Positions 30,403 through 38,903 of a DNA stretch of 63,038 bases are shown here, piece by piece. The DNA is from JBFGCA01 sp041567315. GTDB taxonomy: Bacteria; Acidobacteriota; Thermoanaerobaculia; Multivoradales; JAHEKO01. The number at the start of each line of letters is the position of its first letter. The first letter of the stretch is position 1. The stretch covers positions 1 to 63,038 of the forward strand of contig JBFGCA010000011.1 of NCBI GenBank assembly GCA_041567315.1, read 5' to 3'. Under the pieces are notes generated by a model. The model did not search any database, was not told the DNA's origin, and saw only the letters and a list, made by a program, of their open reading frames with translations. The translations under genes were made by a program, and so were the position numbers.

Positions 30403-31283
30403 GCAGCGAGCTGAGTGGTGAGGGGCGGGTCGCCCTGATCACCGGCGCCGCCGCCGGACTGGGGCGGGGAGTGGCCCGCCGGTTGGCGGCCGCCGGCTAC
30501 CGGCTGACCCTGGTGGATCTCGACGAGCGCGGCGGCGAGGCGGTCGCCCGCGAGCTGTCGGACGGCTCGGCCGGGGCGCTGTTCGCCGCCGCCGACGTCG
30601 CCGATCCGGCCGCCGTGGAGGCGGTATTCGAGACCACGCTCGAGACCTGGGGCGGTCTCGACTTCGTGTTCAACAACGCCGGCGTGCTGGGACCGGCGGC
30701 GCTAATCCAGGAGGCCGACGACGCGGCGGTGGCGCGGCTGTTCGACGTCGACCTCAAGGGCGCCTTCTACGTCCTCAAGTACGCCATCCGGGCGCTGCGG
30801 CGGACCGGCGGCGGCGCCATCCTCAACGTCGCCTCGATCGCCGCCGAGCGGGGCTCCGCCTACTTCCCCGCCTACAACGCCGCCAAGGCCGGGGTCGTCG
30901 CCCTGACCCGCGCCGTCGCCCGCAACGCCGGCCGCTTCAACATCCGCGTCAACAGCCTGAGCCCGGGCTCGATCCTGGGCACCGAGCTGAGCCGTCATCT
31001 GCGGCGCCACCCGCCGACCGCCGAGGAGCGCGCCCACGAGGCGATGGTCTACATGCGCAGCGTCCCGGTGGGGCGGGCGGCGACGCCCGAGGACGTCGCC
31101 AACTTCGTGCTCTTCCTGGCCTCGCCCCTGGCCGGCCACATCCACGGCGCCAACCTGACCATCGACGGCGGTGAGAGCCTGGGCTTCGAGGGCGGCACCG
31201 GCCGGCCGGCCACCCGGGACCCGCAGGCCGTCTTCGGCTCGCGGGCGGCGAAGGAGACGACCCATGGAGCCCATGCAGCCTGA
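30399..31283 (+). CDS. short-chain dehydrogenase/reductase
   Basis: A 294-residue classical SDR: cofactor motif TGAAAGLG, VDLDERGG suggesting NAD(H) preference (acidic residue after beta-2), NNAG, catalytic Ser in NVASIA and YNAAK. The C-terminal IDGGESLGFEGG is typical. It overlaps the gene before (ATGA) and after (20 nt), so it belongs to the biosynthetic operon. It probably reduces or oxidises a carbonyl or hydroxyl on the polyketide or peptide product. Confidence 0.9.
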   Translation: MSSELSGEGRVALITGAAAGLGRGVARRLAAAGYRLTLVDLDERGGEAVARELSDGSAGALFAAADVADPAAVEAVFETTLETWGGLDFVFNNAGVLGPAALIQEADDAAVARLFDVDLKGAFYVLKYAIRALRRTGGGAILNVASIAAERGSAYFPAYNAAKAGVVALTRAVARNAGRFNIRVNSLSPGSILGTELSRHLRRHPPTAEERAHEAMVYMRSVPVGRAATPEDVANFVLFLASPLAGHIHGANLTIDGGESLGFEGGTGRPATRDPQAVFGSRAAKETTHGAHAA

Positions 31284-32997
31284 GCAGCCCAAACCGCGGA
31301 TCCTGTCCGGGATCGCGGTGACCACGCCGGACGGCGCCGACCTGGTGACCGACGTCTACCTGCCGGCCGCCGCCGGGCCCCGGCCGGCGATCGTCTCGCG
31401 CACCCCGTACGGGCGCACCGTGCCGCTGCTGATGCACATGGCGCTCCGCCTGGCCGGCGCCGGCTTCGCCGTCGTGCTCCAGGACTGCCGCGGCCGCTAC
31501 CGCTCGCAGGGCGCCTACGACCTGCTGATGGAGACCCGGGACAGCCACCACACGCTGGGCTGGCTCACCGAACAGGAGTGGTGCGACGGGCGGGCCGGGC
31601 TGCTCGGGATCTCGGTGTCGAGCCTCCCCAACCTGATGGTGGCCTGCGAACCGCAGGACGGCGAGGCACGGATCGAGGCGCTGGTCGACGTCATGGGAGC
31701 GGTCGACTATCACCGCATGTGCTACCGCCAGGGCGCCTTGCTCCAGCACTGGGCGCTGCCGTGGACCGCGATGATGGAGGAGAGGGCCGACAGCAAGCGC
31801 ACCGCCGCCCTCGACTGGAACGAGGTGTTCGCGCGGCGGCCGCTGGTCGAGGCCGCACGCCGGCTGGGCGCCCGCGACAACCTGTGGCGCAAGGTGGTCA
31901 GCCACCCGACTCCGAACGACATCTGGGAGCAGCTCACCGTCGTGCCCAGTCTTCCCGAGCTCAAGAGCCCGATCCTGCTGCTCAGCGGCTGGGAGGACTA
32001 CATGCTCGACCAGAGCCTGCTGGCCTACGGCGCGATCACCAGCAACGGCCACGCCCGTGAGGGGCGCCAGAAACTGATCATCGGACCCTGGAACCACTCG
32101 ACCCTCTTCCACAACACCGGCGCGGCACGGCGCCAGGGCCTGCACGGCGAGGCGGTCTTCGACCTCGACGAGTTGCTGGTGTGGTGGTACCGCCGCTGGC
32201 TGGACGGCAGCGCCGACCACCCGCTCGAGCACCGGCCGGACGTGTTGATGCGGCTGATGGGGAGCGACGCCTGGCTCGCCAGCCCGGCCTTCCCGCCGGT
32301 CGAGTCCGAGGAGCAGGGCTGGTACCTGGGCTCGGCGGGCCACGCCAACGGCGCCGGCGGCGACGGCCGGCTCGGGCTCGAGCCGGCCGACGAGCCGGGG
32401 ATGGACGTCTTCGACTACGACCCGGCGGCCCCGGTGCCCACCCTCGGCGGCGCCGTCTGGCCGTTTCCGCCGGCCGGCCTGAAGCCCGGACCGGCCGATC
32501 AGCGTCCGATCGAGCTGCGGCGGGACGTGCTGGTCTTCACCGGCCCGCCGCTGCCTCGGGACCTGCCGGTAGTGGGCACCATCTGGCTCGATCTGTGGGC
32601 CGCCAGCTCGGCCCAGGACACCGACTTCACCGCCAAGCTGGTGGACGTCGAGCCCGGCGGCGCCGCCCGCTGGGTGCAGGACGGGATCCAGCGCGCCCGC
32701 TTCCGCGAGAGCCGCCATCACGAGCGCCTTCTCGAGCCGCAGCGCCCCTACCGCTTCGAGATCCCCCTCGGCGCCGTGGCCCACCTGTTCAAGCGCGGCC
32801 ACCGCTTGCGCCTCGAGGTGGCGAGCAGCAACTTCCCCAAGTACGACAACCACTTGAACACCGCCGAGCCGCTGCATTCGGCGACCTCGGGGATGGTGGC
32901 CCGACAGACCGTCTTCCACGGCGGCCAGATGCCCTCGCGGCTGCGGCTGCCGGTGCTGCCCGACGCGGCGCTCGAGGCGCTGCGGCTGGAGCTGTGA
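31264..32997 (+). CDS. CocE/NonD-family (peptidase S15-like) hydrolase
   Basis: A 577-residue cytosolic enzyme; ATG 31264 with AAGGAG upstream. The alpha/beta-hydrolase domain has VYLPAAAGPRPAIVSRTPYG, nucleophile S117 in LLGISVSS, Asp in LLLSGWEDYM and His in GPWNHS. The C-terminal jelly-roll domain (LDLWAASSAQDTDFTAKLVD; GHRLRLEVASSNFPKYD) is the S15/CocE type. Family members cleave X-Pro dipeptides, esters or beta-lactam side chains, and some are transferases. In this cluster it could trim the peptide, release the polyketide from the ACP, or join the two. The choice is inference. Confidence 0.85.
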   Translation: MEPMQPEQPKPRILSGIAVTTPDGADLVTDVYLPAAAGPRPAIVSRTPYGRTVPLLMHMALRLAGAGFAVVLQDCRGRYRSQGAYDLLMETRDSHHTLGWLTEQEWCDGRAGLLGISVSSLPNLMVACEPQDGEARIEALVDVMGAVDYHRMCYRQGALLQHWALPWTAMMEERADSKRTAALDWNEVFARRPLVEAARRLGARDNLWRKVVSHPTPNDIWEQLTVVPSLPELKSPILLLSGWEDYMLDQSLLAYGAITSNGHAREGRQKLIIGPWNHSTLFHNTGAARRQGLHGEAVFDLDELLVWWYRRWLDGSADHPLEHRPDVLMRLMGSDAWLASPAFPPVESEEQGWYLGSAGHANGAGGDGRLGLEPADEPGMDVFDYDPAAPVPTLGGAVWPFPPAGLKPGPADQRPIELRRDVLVFTGPPLPRDLPVVGTIWLDLWAASSAQDTDFTAKLVDVEPGGAARWVQDGIQRARFRESRHHERLLEPQRPYRFEIPLGAVAHLFKRGHRLRLEVASSNFPKYDNHLNTAEPLHSATSGMVARQTVFHGGQMPSRLRLPVLPDAALEALRLEL

Positions 32998-33007
32998 GGA
33001 GGGACCG

Positions 33008-33697
33008 ATGCTGGTGCTGATCAAAGGACTCGACGGCAGCGGCAAGTCGACCCTCGCCGACCGCCTGGTCGCGGCGCTCGCGCTGCCGCCGGTCGACTGG
33101 CCGCTCGACCCGGAGATCCTCCCCCACGCCGAGCAGGCGATGGGCGGCTGGGTGGATCTCGAGGCGGACTACTTCGGGCGCTGCCGTCACCTCGACATGG
33201 AGCGGGTGGTGACGCTGCTCCACATGCAGAAGTGGGCGGAGCTGCCGCCCCCCCCGCAGTGGCGCCCGGGTGCCGGACTCGAGGAGCTGCTGGGCTGGCG
33301 GATGGAGATCTTCCGCGAGGTGTTCCAGGGTCGCTTCTACCCCGATCTGTTCCGCCTCACCTGCGAGCTGGTGAAGGCCCAGGAGCACGCCATCGTCGAA
33401 GGTCAGATCCTGGGCTCCAAGCTCGGCGACTCGCGGCTCACCCGGATGCTGCGGCAGCACTTCCGAGAGCGGGCGGTGCTGCAGCTGCTGCTCGACGAGC
33501 CCCCGACGGGCGTCCCGCCCGAGCGCCGCGTGCGGGTAAACGCCAAGAACCTGACGACCGACGAACTGGTCGGCGCGCTGCGCCGCGAGGCCGACGGCCG
33601 CGTCACCGTCGATCCCGAGCTGGGTTGGACCTGGCCGGGAGAGCCGGCGGCGGCCACCGCGGCAGCCACCCCGACCGCTCAAGCGAGGACGGCATGA
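33008..33697 (+). CDS. P-loop kinase-like protein
   Basis: A 229-residue protein beginning MLVLIKGLDGSGKSTLADRL, a Walker A motif as in thymidylate/nucleoside kinases and small-molecule kinases. IVEGQILGSKLGDSRLTRML may be the lid region. The remaining sequence does not fit thymidylate kinase closely (no DR-x base motif recognised). Lying inside the operon and overlapping the ATPase gene by 4 nt, it may phosphorylate the product or self-protect the host; function unknown. Confidence 0.6.
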   Translation: MLVLIKGLDGSGKSTLADRLVAALALPPVDWPLDPEILPHAEQAMGGWVDLEADYFGRCRHLDMERVVTLLHMQKWAELPPPPQWRPGAGLEELLGWRMEIFREVFQGRFYPDLFRLTCELVKAQEHAIVEGQILGSKLGDSRLTRMLRQHFRERAVLQLLLDEPPTGVPPERRVRVNAKNLTTDELVGALRREADGRVTVDPELGWTWPGEPAAATAAATPTAQARTA

Positions 33698-34641
33698 CGA
33701 CGCTCCAAGTCCGCAACCTGCGCAAGACCTTTCACAGCGGCCGCCAGCACGTCGAGGCGGTGGCCGGCATCTCGCTCGCCGTCGAGCCCGGCGAGATCCT
33801 GGCCTTCCTGGGACCCAACGGCGCCGGCAAGACCACCACCATCAAGATGGTCGCCGGCCTGATCCGGCCCGACGCCGGCGAGGTCCACATCCTGGGCCGC
33901 GACCCGCACCGCGACGGCCGGGCGCTGCGCGACGTCGGCGCCGTGTTGGAGGGCAACCGCAACACCTACTGGCGTCTCGCCCCCGAGGAGAACATCGAGT
34001 ACTTCGGCGTCCTCAAGGGGCTCAAGCGGCGGGTGGCGCGCCGCCGCTCGCTCGAGCTGCTCCACGAGTTCGGGCTCGACGACAAGCGCGGAGTGGCGAC
34101 CCAGAAGCTCTCCCGCGGCATGCAGCAGCAGGTGGCGCTGGCGGTGGCGATGATCCACCGGCCCCGGCTGCTGCTGCTCGACGAGCCCACCCTGGGGCTC
34201 GACGTCAACGCCGCCGAGCGGATGAAGGGGATGGTCAAGCGCATTGCCGCCGGCGGCCAGGCGGTGGTGCTGACCACCCACCAACTGACCGTGGCCGAGG
34301 AGATCGCCGACCGGGTGGCGATCATCGACCGCGGCCGCATCGTCGCCGAGGAGGGCACCGCCGAGCTGCTGAGCCGCTTCTCCGGCGACTCCTACCGCAT
34401 CGAGCTGGGCATCGCCGGCAACGGCTTCGACCGGCAGCAGCTGGCGCGGCTGGGCGCCACCGCCAACGGCGGCTCGACCATCGACTACCTGGGAAGCGCC
34501 GAAGGTCTGTACCGGGTGCTGGAGCTGCTGCGGCCGGCGCCCATCCTCAAGATCGAGAAGGTGGAGGCGTCGCTCACCGACGTCTTCCTGCAGCTCACCG
34601 GCCGGCCCGACGGCGGCACCAAGGAGGCGAGCCATGTTTGA
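33694..34641 (+). CDS. ABC-2-type exporter ATP-binding protein
   Basis: A 315-residue ATPase with Walker A GPNGAGKTT, Q-loop replaced by AVLEGNRNTYWRL, signature LSRGMQQQVALAVA, Walker B LLLLDEPTLGLD and H-loop LTTHQLTVAEE. The C-terminal 80-residue tail is as in daunorubicin/NatA-type exporters. It overlaps the permease gene, and the two form an exporter, probably for the mature product, which would also give self-resistance. Confidence 0.95.
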   Translation: MTTLQVRNLRKTFHSGRQHVEAVAGISLAVEPGEILAFLGPNGAGKTTTIKMVAGLIRPDAGEVHILGRDPHRDGRALRDVGAVLEGNRNTYWRLAPEENIEYFGVLKGLKRRVARRRSLELLHEFGLDDKRGVATQKLSRGMQQQVALAVAMIHRPRLLLLDEPTLGLDVNAAERMKGMVKRIAAGGQAVVLTTHQLTVAEEIADRVAIIDRGRIVAEEGTAELLSRFSGDSYRIELGIAGNGFDRQQLARLGATANGGSTIDYLGSAEGLYRVLELLRPAPILKIEKVEASLTDVFLQLTGRPDGGTKEASHV

Positions 34642-35407
34642 CCTGCTGGCGGCCGAGTCCAAGCGCACCTGGATCCTCTACCGGCGCTACCCCCTCGAGA
34701 TGTTCGTCGGCATCCTGATGATGGGGGTCACCTTCTATGCGCTGCTGCTGGGCGCCCAGTACCTGGCCGGCCCGGTCCAGCAGTTCGGCGACCGGCTCGA
34801 CGCCGTGGTCCTCGGCTACGGCCTGTGGATGCTGGTGCTGATGAGCATGAACCGCATCGCGCTGCTGCTCCAGGGCGAGGCCCAGACCGGGACCCTGGAG
34901 CAGGTCTACCTGTCGCCCTTCGGACCGGTGCGGGTGATGCTGACCCGCGCGGTGGCCGGTCTCGGTCTGAGCCTGACGTTGAGCGTCGGCATCCTGCTGC
35001 TGATGCTCCAGCTCACCGGACGCCACCTGAGCTTCCCGGCGATCACCCTGCTGCCGCTCGGCACGGTGGTGCTCGCCTCCTACGGCCTAGGGCTGACCCT
35101 CGGCGCGCTGGCCCTGCTCTACAAGCGCGTCCAGGAGATGATGCGGCTCTTCCAGCTCGGCATCCTGGCCCTGGTCATCCTGCCGGTCGAGCAGCTCGAG
35201 GGCCCGGCGCGCTGGGCCGGGATGCTCCTGCCGGTGGCGCCGGGGGCCGGCCAGCTCCGCGACCTGATGGCCCGCGGGCTGCCCTTCGACCCCGGGTTCT
35301 TCGGGCTGACGCTGCTCAACGGCACCGGTCACTTCCTGCTGGGAATGGGCCTCTTCCTGGTGGCCGACCGCGCGGCCCGCACACGCGGCCTGCTGGGTCA
35401 GTACTGA
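34634..35407 (+). CDS. ABC-2-type exporter permease
   Basis: A 257-residue membrane protein with about six hydrophobic helices (e.g. MFVGILMMGVTFYALLLGA, LSLTLSVGILLLMLQLTG, VVLASYGLGLTLGALALLY). It overlaps the ATPase by 8 nt and closes the forward operon; the reverse-strand gene at 35415 converges on it. Confidence 0.9.
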   Translation: MFDLLAAESKRTWILYRRYPLEMFVGILMMGVTFYALLLGAQYLAGPVQQFGDRLDAVVLGYGLWMLVLMSMNRIALLLQGEAQTGTLEQVYLSPFGPVRVMLTRAVAGLGLSLTLSVGILLLMLQLTGRHLSFPAITLLPLGTVVLASYGLGLTLGALALLYKRVQEMMRLFQLGILALVILPVEQLEGPARWAGMLLPVAPGAGQLRDLMARGLPFDPGFFGLTLLNGTGHFLLGMGLFLVADRAARTRGLLGQY

Positions 35408-35414
35408 CCCGGCC

Positions 35415-37775
35415 TCAGGGAGCCGGGAGGACGGCCCGCAGCCGGAAGGCGTTCATGCCGCCGATCCGCCGCACTTCGAGCTCGACCTCGGAGAAGCCGG
35501 CGGCGCCGACCCGGCGGGCGGTGGTCTCGCCCATCCGGCGGATGGTCTCGGCGTCCTTCGCCCATCGGGGCTGACCGACGGTGAGCACCAGCCGCCCGCC
35601 GGGCCGCAGCACCCGCCGGACCTCCGCCAGCCCGGCGTCGAGGTCGGGCCAGACCTGGACCGAGTTGACCGCGTAGACCCGGTCGAAGGCGCCGTCCTCC
35701 CAGGGCAGCTCCTCCACCGATCCCCGCCTGAGATCGACCCGGCCGGCCGCCACCGCCGCCCGGTTGCGCCGCCGCGCCTGGTCGAGCATCACCTCCGAGA
35801 CGTCGATCCCCGCCACCCGATCGGCCAGCCTGGCGCTGCGCCGTATCGACAGCCCGGGGCCGAAGCCGATCTCGAGCAGCTGATCGCCCGGCGCCGCCTC
35901 CAGCCCGGTGAGGGTCCAGCGGTTGATCTTCCGGTTGGCCATGGCCAGCACGAAGCCGACCAGCCGGCCGAGACCGCCGCTCGGCCGGCTGAACTGGTCG
36001 CGGACAGTGGCCCGCAGCCGGGTGGTGGCGGCGCCCAGGCGCCGCCGCAGCCGGTGCCCGGCGGGCGGCCGCGCGCCGGGCGCGGCGCGCCAGCGGGCCG
36101 CCTCGAGGGCGCCGGCCGGAAGGACCGCGAGGCGGAGCCGCGACGGCCGATCGCCACCGCTGAAGACCGTCTGTTGGACGGTGCCACCGGCTTCGGCGGC
36201 GTCGGGATTGTGGTCGAACTTGGGAAAACAGCCGCCCGATACCTCGAGCCGCAGCCGGTGCCCGGCCGCAAAGCGGTGGCCGGCGGCGTCGAGGTCGACC
36301 GCCAGCCGGACCGGCCGGCCCGGCTCCAGCCACTGCTCGGAATCGCGGTCCCGGTAGCGGGCGCGGACGATCCCGTCCTGGGCGATCCATGGCCGCCCCG
36401 CGGCGTCGACGTCGACCAGCTTGACGGCGAAATCGGCGTCGCGCGCCGAGCTGGCGACCCACAGCTCGACCTCTACCGGGCCGGCCGCCACCCGGTCCTC
36501 CACCAGCGCCTCCGAGGTGTAGACCAGGACGTCGGGGCGCGCCTCGACCGCCGTCTGATCGGCGCGGCCGGCGGCCAGACCGGCGGCCGGGAACGGCCAT
36601 ACCGCGCCGCCGGCCGGCGGCGGCGGATCGGCGGGGTCGTAGACGAAACGGTCCTCGCCGGCACCGGGGACGCGCCGCACCAGGCCGCCCCCGGTCTCGA
36701 GAAACCACTCCTCGGTCGCCGCCCCCGGCGGCGGGAAGTCGCTGCCGCCCAGCCAGGCGTCGCTCTCCTGGATCGAGTACAGCGCCCGCGGCAGCGGCTC
36801 CTCGGCGCCCGCCGGGTCGGCCGCGCGCGCGTCCGCCAGCAACCGGCGGCGGAGCCAGCCTGCGGTCAGCTCCATCAGGTCCGGGCCGCCGGCCGGCGCC
36901 GCCCCGCCCACCAGGGCGGCCAGCAGGTTCTGGTGGTCCCAGGGGCCGATCACCAGCCTGTCGGCCGCCGCCTGCGGCCCGCGTCCCGCCAGCCCCCGCC
37001 AGGCGGCGAGGGTCTGGCCGAGCATGAAATCAAACCAGCCGGCGAGATGGAGGACCGGAACCCGCACCTCCGCCAGACTGCCGCCGGCGTCATAGGCCCG
37101 CCAGAACGCATCGGGCCGCGGATGCTCGAGCACCGCCCGCCAGAAGTCCTGGTCGAACCCCTCGGCCGGCGGCAGCTCGGCGAGTGGCTGCCAGCGGTAC
37201 AGCTCCTCCCAGCCGCGGCCGTCGGCGCGGACCGGCGCCGCCGCTCGCCGCGAGCCGACGATGTGGAGCCACGGCAGCGCCCAGTGGAGGACCATCGCGC
37301 CCTGCCGATAGAACAGCCGGTGGAGATCCACCGCCCCCATGACGTTGACCATCGCCGCCAGCTCGACCCCCGGCGGTGGCTCCTCCGCCGCCACCTTGAA
37401 GAGCGCCAGCGAAGAGATCGACAGGCCCAGGAGCCCCACCCGGCCGCTGCACCAGGAGCGCTCCCCGAGCCAGGCCAGGGCATCGCGCGCATCCCCGGGC
37501 TCGCGCCGCCATTCGAGCTCCCCCTCCGAGCCGTGCCGGCCGCGGCAGTCCTGGATGGCGACCCCGACGCCCTCGCGGTTGAGCCGCAGCGCCAGCCGCA
37601 TGAGGGGCGGCACGCCGCGGCCGTACGGGGTCCGAACCAGCAGGACCGGCGCCGGCTCCTCGCCCGGCGGCAGGTAGACGTCGGTGGCCAGAGCGACGCC
37701 GTCGCGCGCCGCGACCCGCTCGCCGGAGCGAATCCGCCGCCGTCCCTCCCCGGCCGCGGGCGCTTGCCCTGTCAT
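35415..37775 (-). CDS. CocE/NonD hydrolase fused to a class I SAM methyltransferase
   Basis: A 786-residue fusion. Residues 1-560 are a second CocE/NonD hydrolase: VRTPYGRGV, nucleophile S119 in GLLGLSISS, Asp in AGWFDFML, His in GPWDHQN, and a jelly-roll domain. It resembles the hydrolase at 31264 throughout, so it is probably a paralogue. From about residue 590 there is a methyltransferase: LLEIGFGPG (about 632), VAGIDVSEVMLDQARRR, LRPGGRLVLTVG. The same frame runs through, so the fusion is real in this assembly. An esterase/transferase plus methylation in one protein is unusual and suggests sequential tailoring. Transcribed divergently from the phosphopantetheinyl transferase. Confidence 0.85.
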   Translation of the reverse strand: MTGQAPAAGEGRRRIRSGERVAARDGVALATDVYLPPGEEPAPVLLVRTPYGRGVPPLMRLALRLNREGVGVAIQDCRGRHGSEGELEWRREPGDARDALAWLGERSWCSGRVGLLGLSISSLALFKVAAEEPPPGVELAAMVNVMGAVDLHRLFYRQGAMVLHWALPWLHIVGSRRAAAPVRADGRGWEELYRWQPLAELPPAEGFDQDFWRAVLEHPRPDAFWRAYDAGGSLAEVRVPVLHLAGWFDFMLGQTLAAWRGLAGRGPQAAADRLVIGPWDHQNLLAALVGGAAPAGGPDLMELTAGWLRRRLLADARAADPAGAEEPLPRALYSIQESDAWLGGSDFPPPGAATEEWFLETGGGLVRRVPGAGEDRFVYDPADPPPPAGGAVWPFPAAGLAAGRADQTAVEARPDVLVYTSEALVEDRVAAGPVEVELWVASSARDADFAVKLVDVDAAGRPWIAQDGIVRARYRDRDSEQWLEPGRPVRLAVDLDAAGHRFAAGHRLRLEVSGGCFPKFDHNPDAAEAGGTVQQTVFSGGDRPSRLRLAVLPAGALEAARWRAAPGARPPAGHRLRRRLGAATTRLRATVRDQFSRPSGGLGRLVGFVLAMANRKINRWTLTGLEAAPGDQLLEIGFGPGLSIRRSARLADRVAGIDVSEVMLDQARRRNRAAVAAGRVDLRRGSVEELPWEDGAFDRVYAVNSVQVWPDLDAGLAEVRRVLRPGGRLVLTVGQPRWAKDAETIRRMGETTARRVGAAGFSEVELEVRRIGGMNAFRLRAVLPAP

Positions 37776-37827
37776 CCGCCCCCGATTGTAGTCGAGCGGT
37801 GACAGGATACTTCTCGGCTGCGGGGTA

Positions 37828-38643
37828 ATGAATATCCCGTCACCGAATCTGGTGCAGATGGCTCACGACGCGGACCGGGACTCGCTCGACGGCCAGATCC
37901 ACGTGTGGATCGCCGGCGAGAGCGAGTCCGACCCCGAGGTCCTCGACGCCTGCCTGGCGGTCCTGTCGGCGGACGAGCGCCGCCGGCACCGGCGCTTCCT
38001 GGTGGAGGGCGCCCGCCGCCAGTACCTCGTCGGCCGCTGGCTGGTCCGCACCGTGCTCTCCCGCTACGCCGAGGTGGCGCCGCGCGACTGGGTGTTCTCG
38101 TCGGTCGCCCACGGCCGGCCGGAGGTGGCCTCCGACCACCGGGCGACCAGGCTCCGCTTCAACCTGTCGCACACCACCGGGCTGGTGGCCTGCGTGGTCT
38201 GTCTCGACTTCGATTGCGGCGTCGACGTCGAGTTGCTGGAACGCGACGTGTCGATCCGCAAGCTGGCCGAGCGCTACTTCTCGGCCGAGGAAGCCGCGGC
38301 GCTGGAGAAAACCGCCGGCGCCGACTTGCGCCGGCGCTTCTTCACCTTCTGGACGCTCAAGGAGGCCTATCTCAAGGCGCGCGGCCTCGGCATCTCGGTA
38401 CCGCTACGGCACGCCTCTTTCCAGGTCGAAGGCCACCGGGTGAGCGTCCGGCTGGAGCCCGAGCTCGAGGACCGGGCCGCCGACTGGCAGTTCGCCCTCT
38501 TTCGGCCCACCGAGGAGCACCTGCTGTCGGTCGCCGTTCGCCGCGGGCCGGAGCGCCGCCTGCCGCTCGTCGCGCGGCGGATCCGCCCGCCCGGCGGCGA
38601 GGCCGACCCGGCCGAGCTGGTGTCGATCGCCGCGGGAGATTGA
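37828..38643 (+). CDS. Sfp-type 4'-phosphopantetheinyl transferase
   Basis: A 271-residue protein with the Sfp-family signatures: RFNLSHTTG, GVDVELLERDV (Mg-binding D-x-E) and FWTLKEAYLKARGLG. It transfers phosphopantetheine from CoA to carrier proteins and so should activate Ser1799 of the ACP in the polyketide synthase 12 kb upstream. It marks the right edge of the biosynthetic locus and shares a 52-bp promoter region with the divergent hydrolase-methyltransferase gene. Confidence 0.95.
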   Translation: MNIPSPNLVQMAHDADRDSLDGQIHVWIAGESESDPEVLDACLAVLSADERRRHRRFLVEGARRQYLVGRWLVRTVLSRYAEVAPRDWVFSSVAHGRPEVASDHRATRLRFNLSHTTGLVACVVCLDFDCGVDVELLERDVSIRKLAERYFSAEEAAALEKTAGADLRRRFFTFWTLKEAYLKARGLGISVPLRHASFQVEGHRVSVRLEPELEDRAADWQFALFRPTEEHLLSVAVRRGPERRLPLVARRIRPPGGEADPAELVSIAAGD

Positions 38644-38680
38644 ACTCTCTCCGCGGCGGCCGCTCAGTCGGCCAGGTAGC

Positions 38681-38812
38681 TCAGCGGTTCCAGCCGGTGG
38701 CGGCCCCGGCCAGCGGCTCGGCCGCCCTCGGCGGCGGACGCTCGCCGCCGCCGGAGCACGACAGTACCCCGGCCAGCAGGAACGCGACGACGAGCCCGTG
38801 AAATCCACGCAC
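38681..38812 (-). CDS. possible small lipoprotein
   Basis: A 43-residue frame from GTG 38812: positively charged start, hydrophobic LVVAFLLAGVLS, lipobox-like LSCS, then GGGERPPPRAAEPLAG. The lipoprotein signal is convincing, but there is no clear ribosome site, the mature part is only about 25 residues, and it could be chance. Confidence 0.3.
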   Translation of the reverse strand: MRGFHGLVVAFLLAGVLSCSGGGERPPPRAAEPLAGAATGWNR

Positions 38813-38903
38813 CGCAGGAAGGCCCACAGGATACGGACTCTGCGATCTAGGGGTCGGCTCGTCCGGCTCGGATAGGCTGATTGCGCGCTCTCGGGGAGAT
38901 GCC

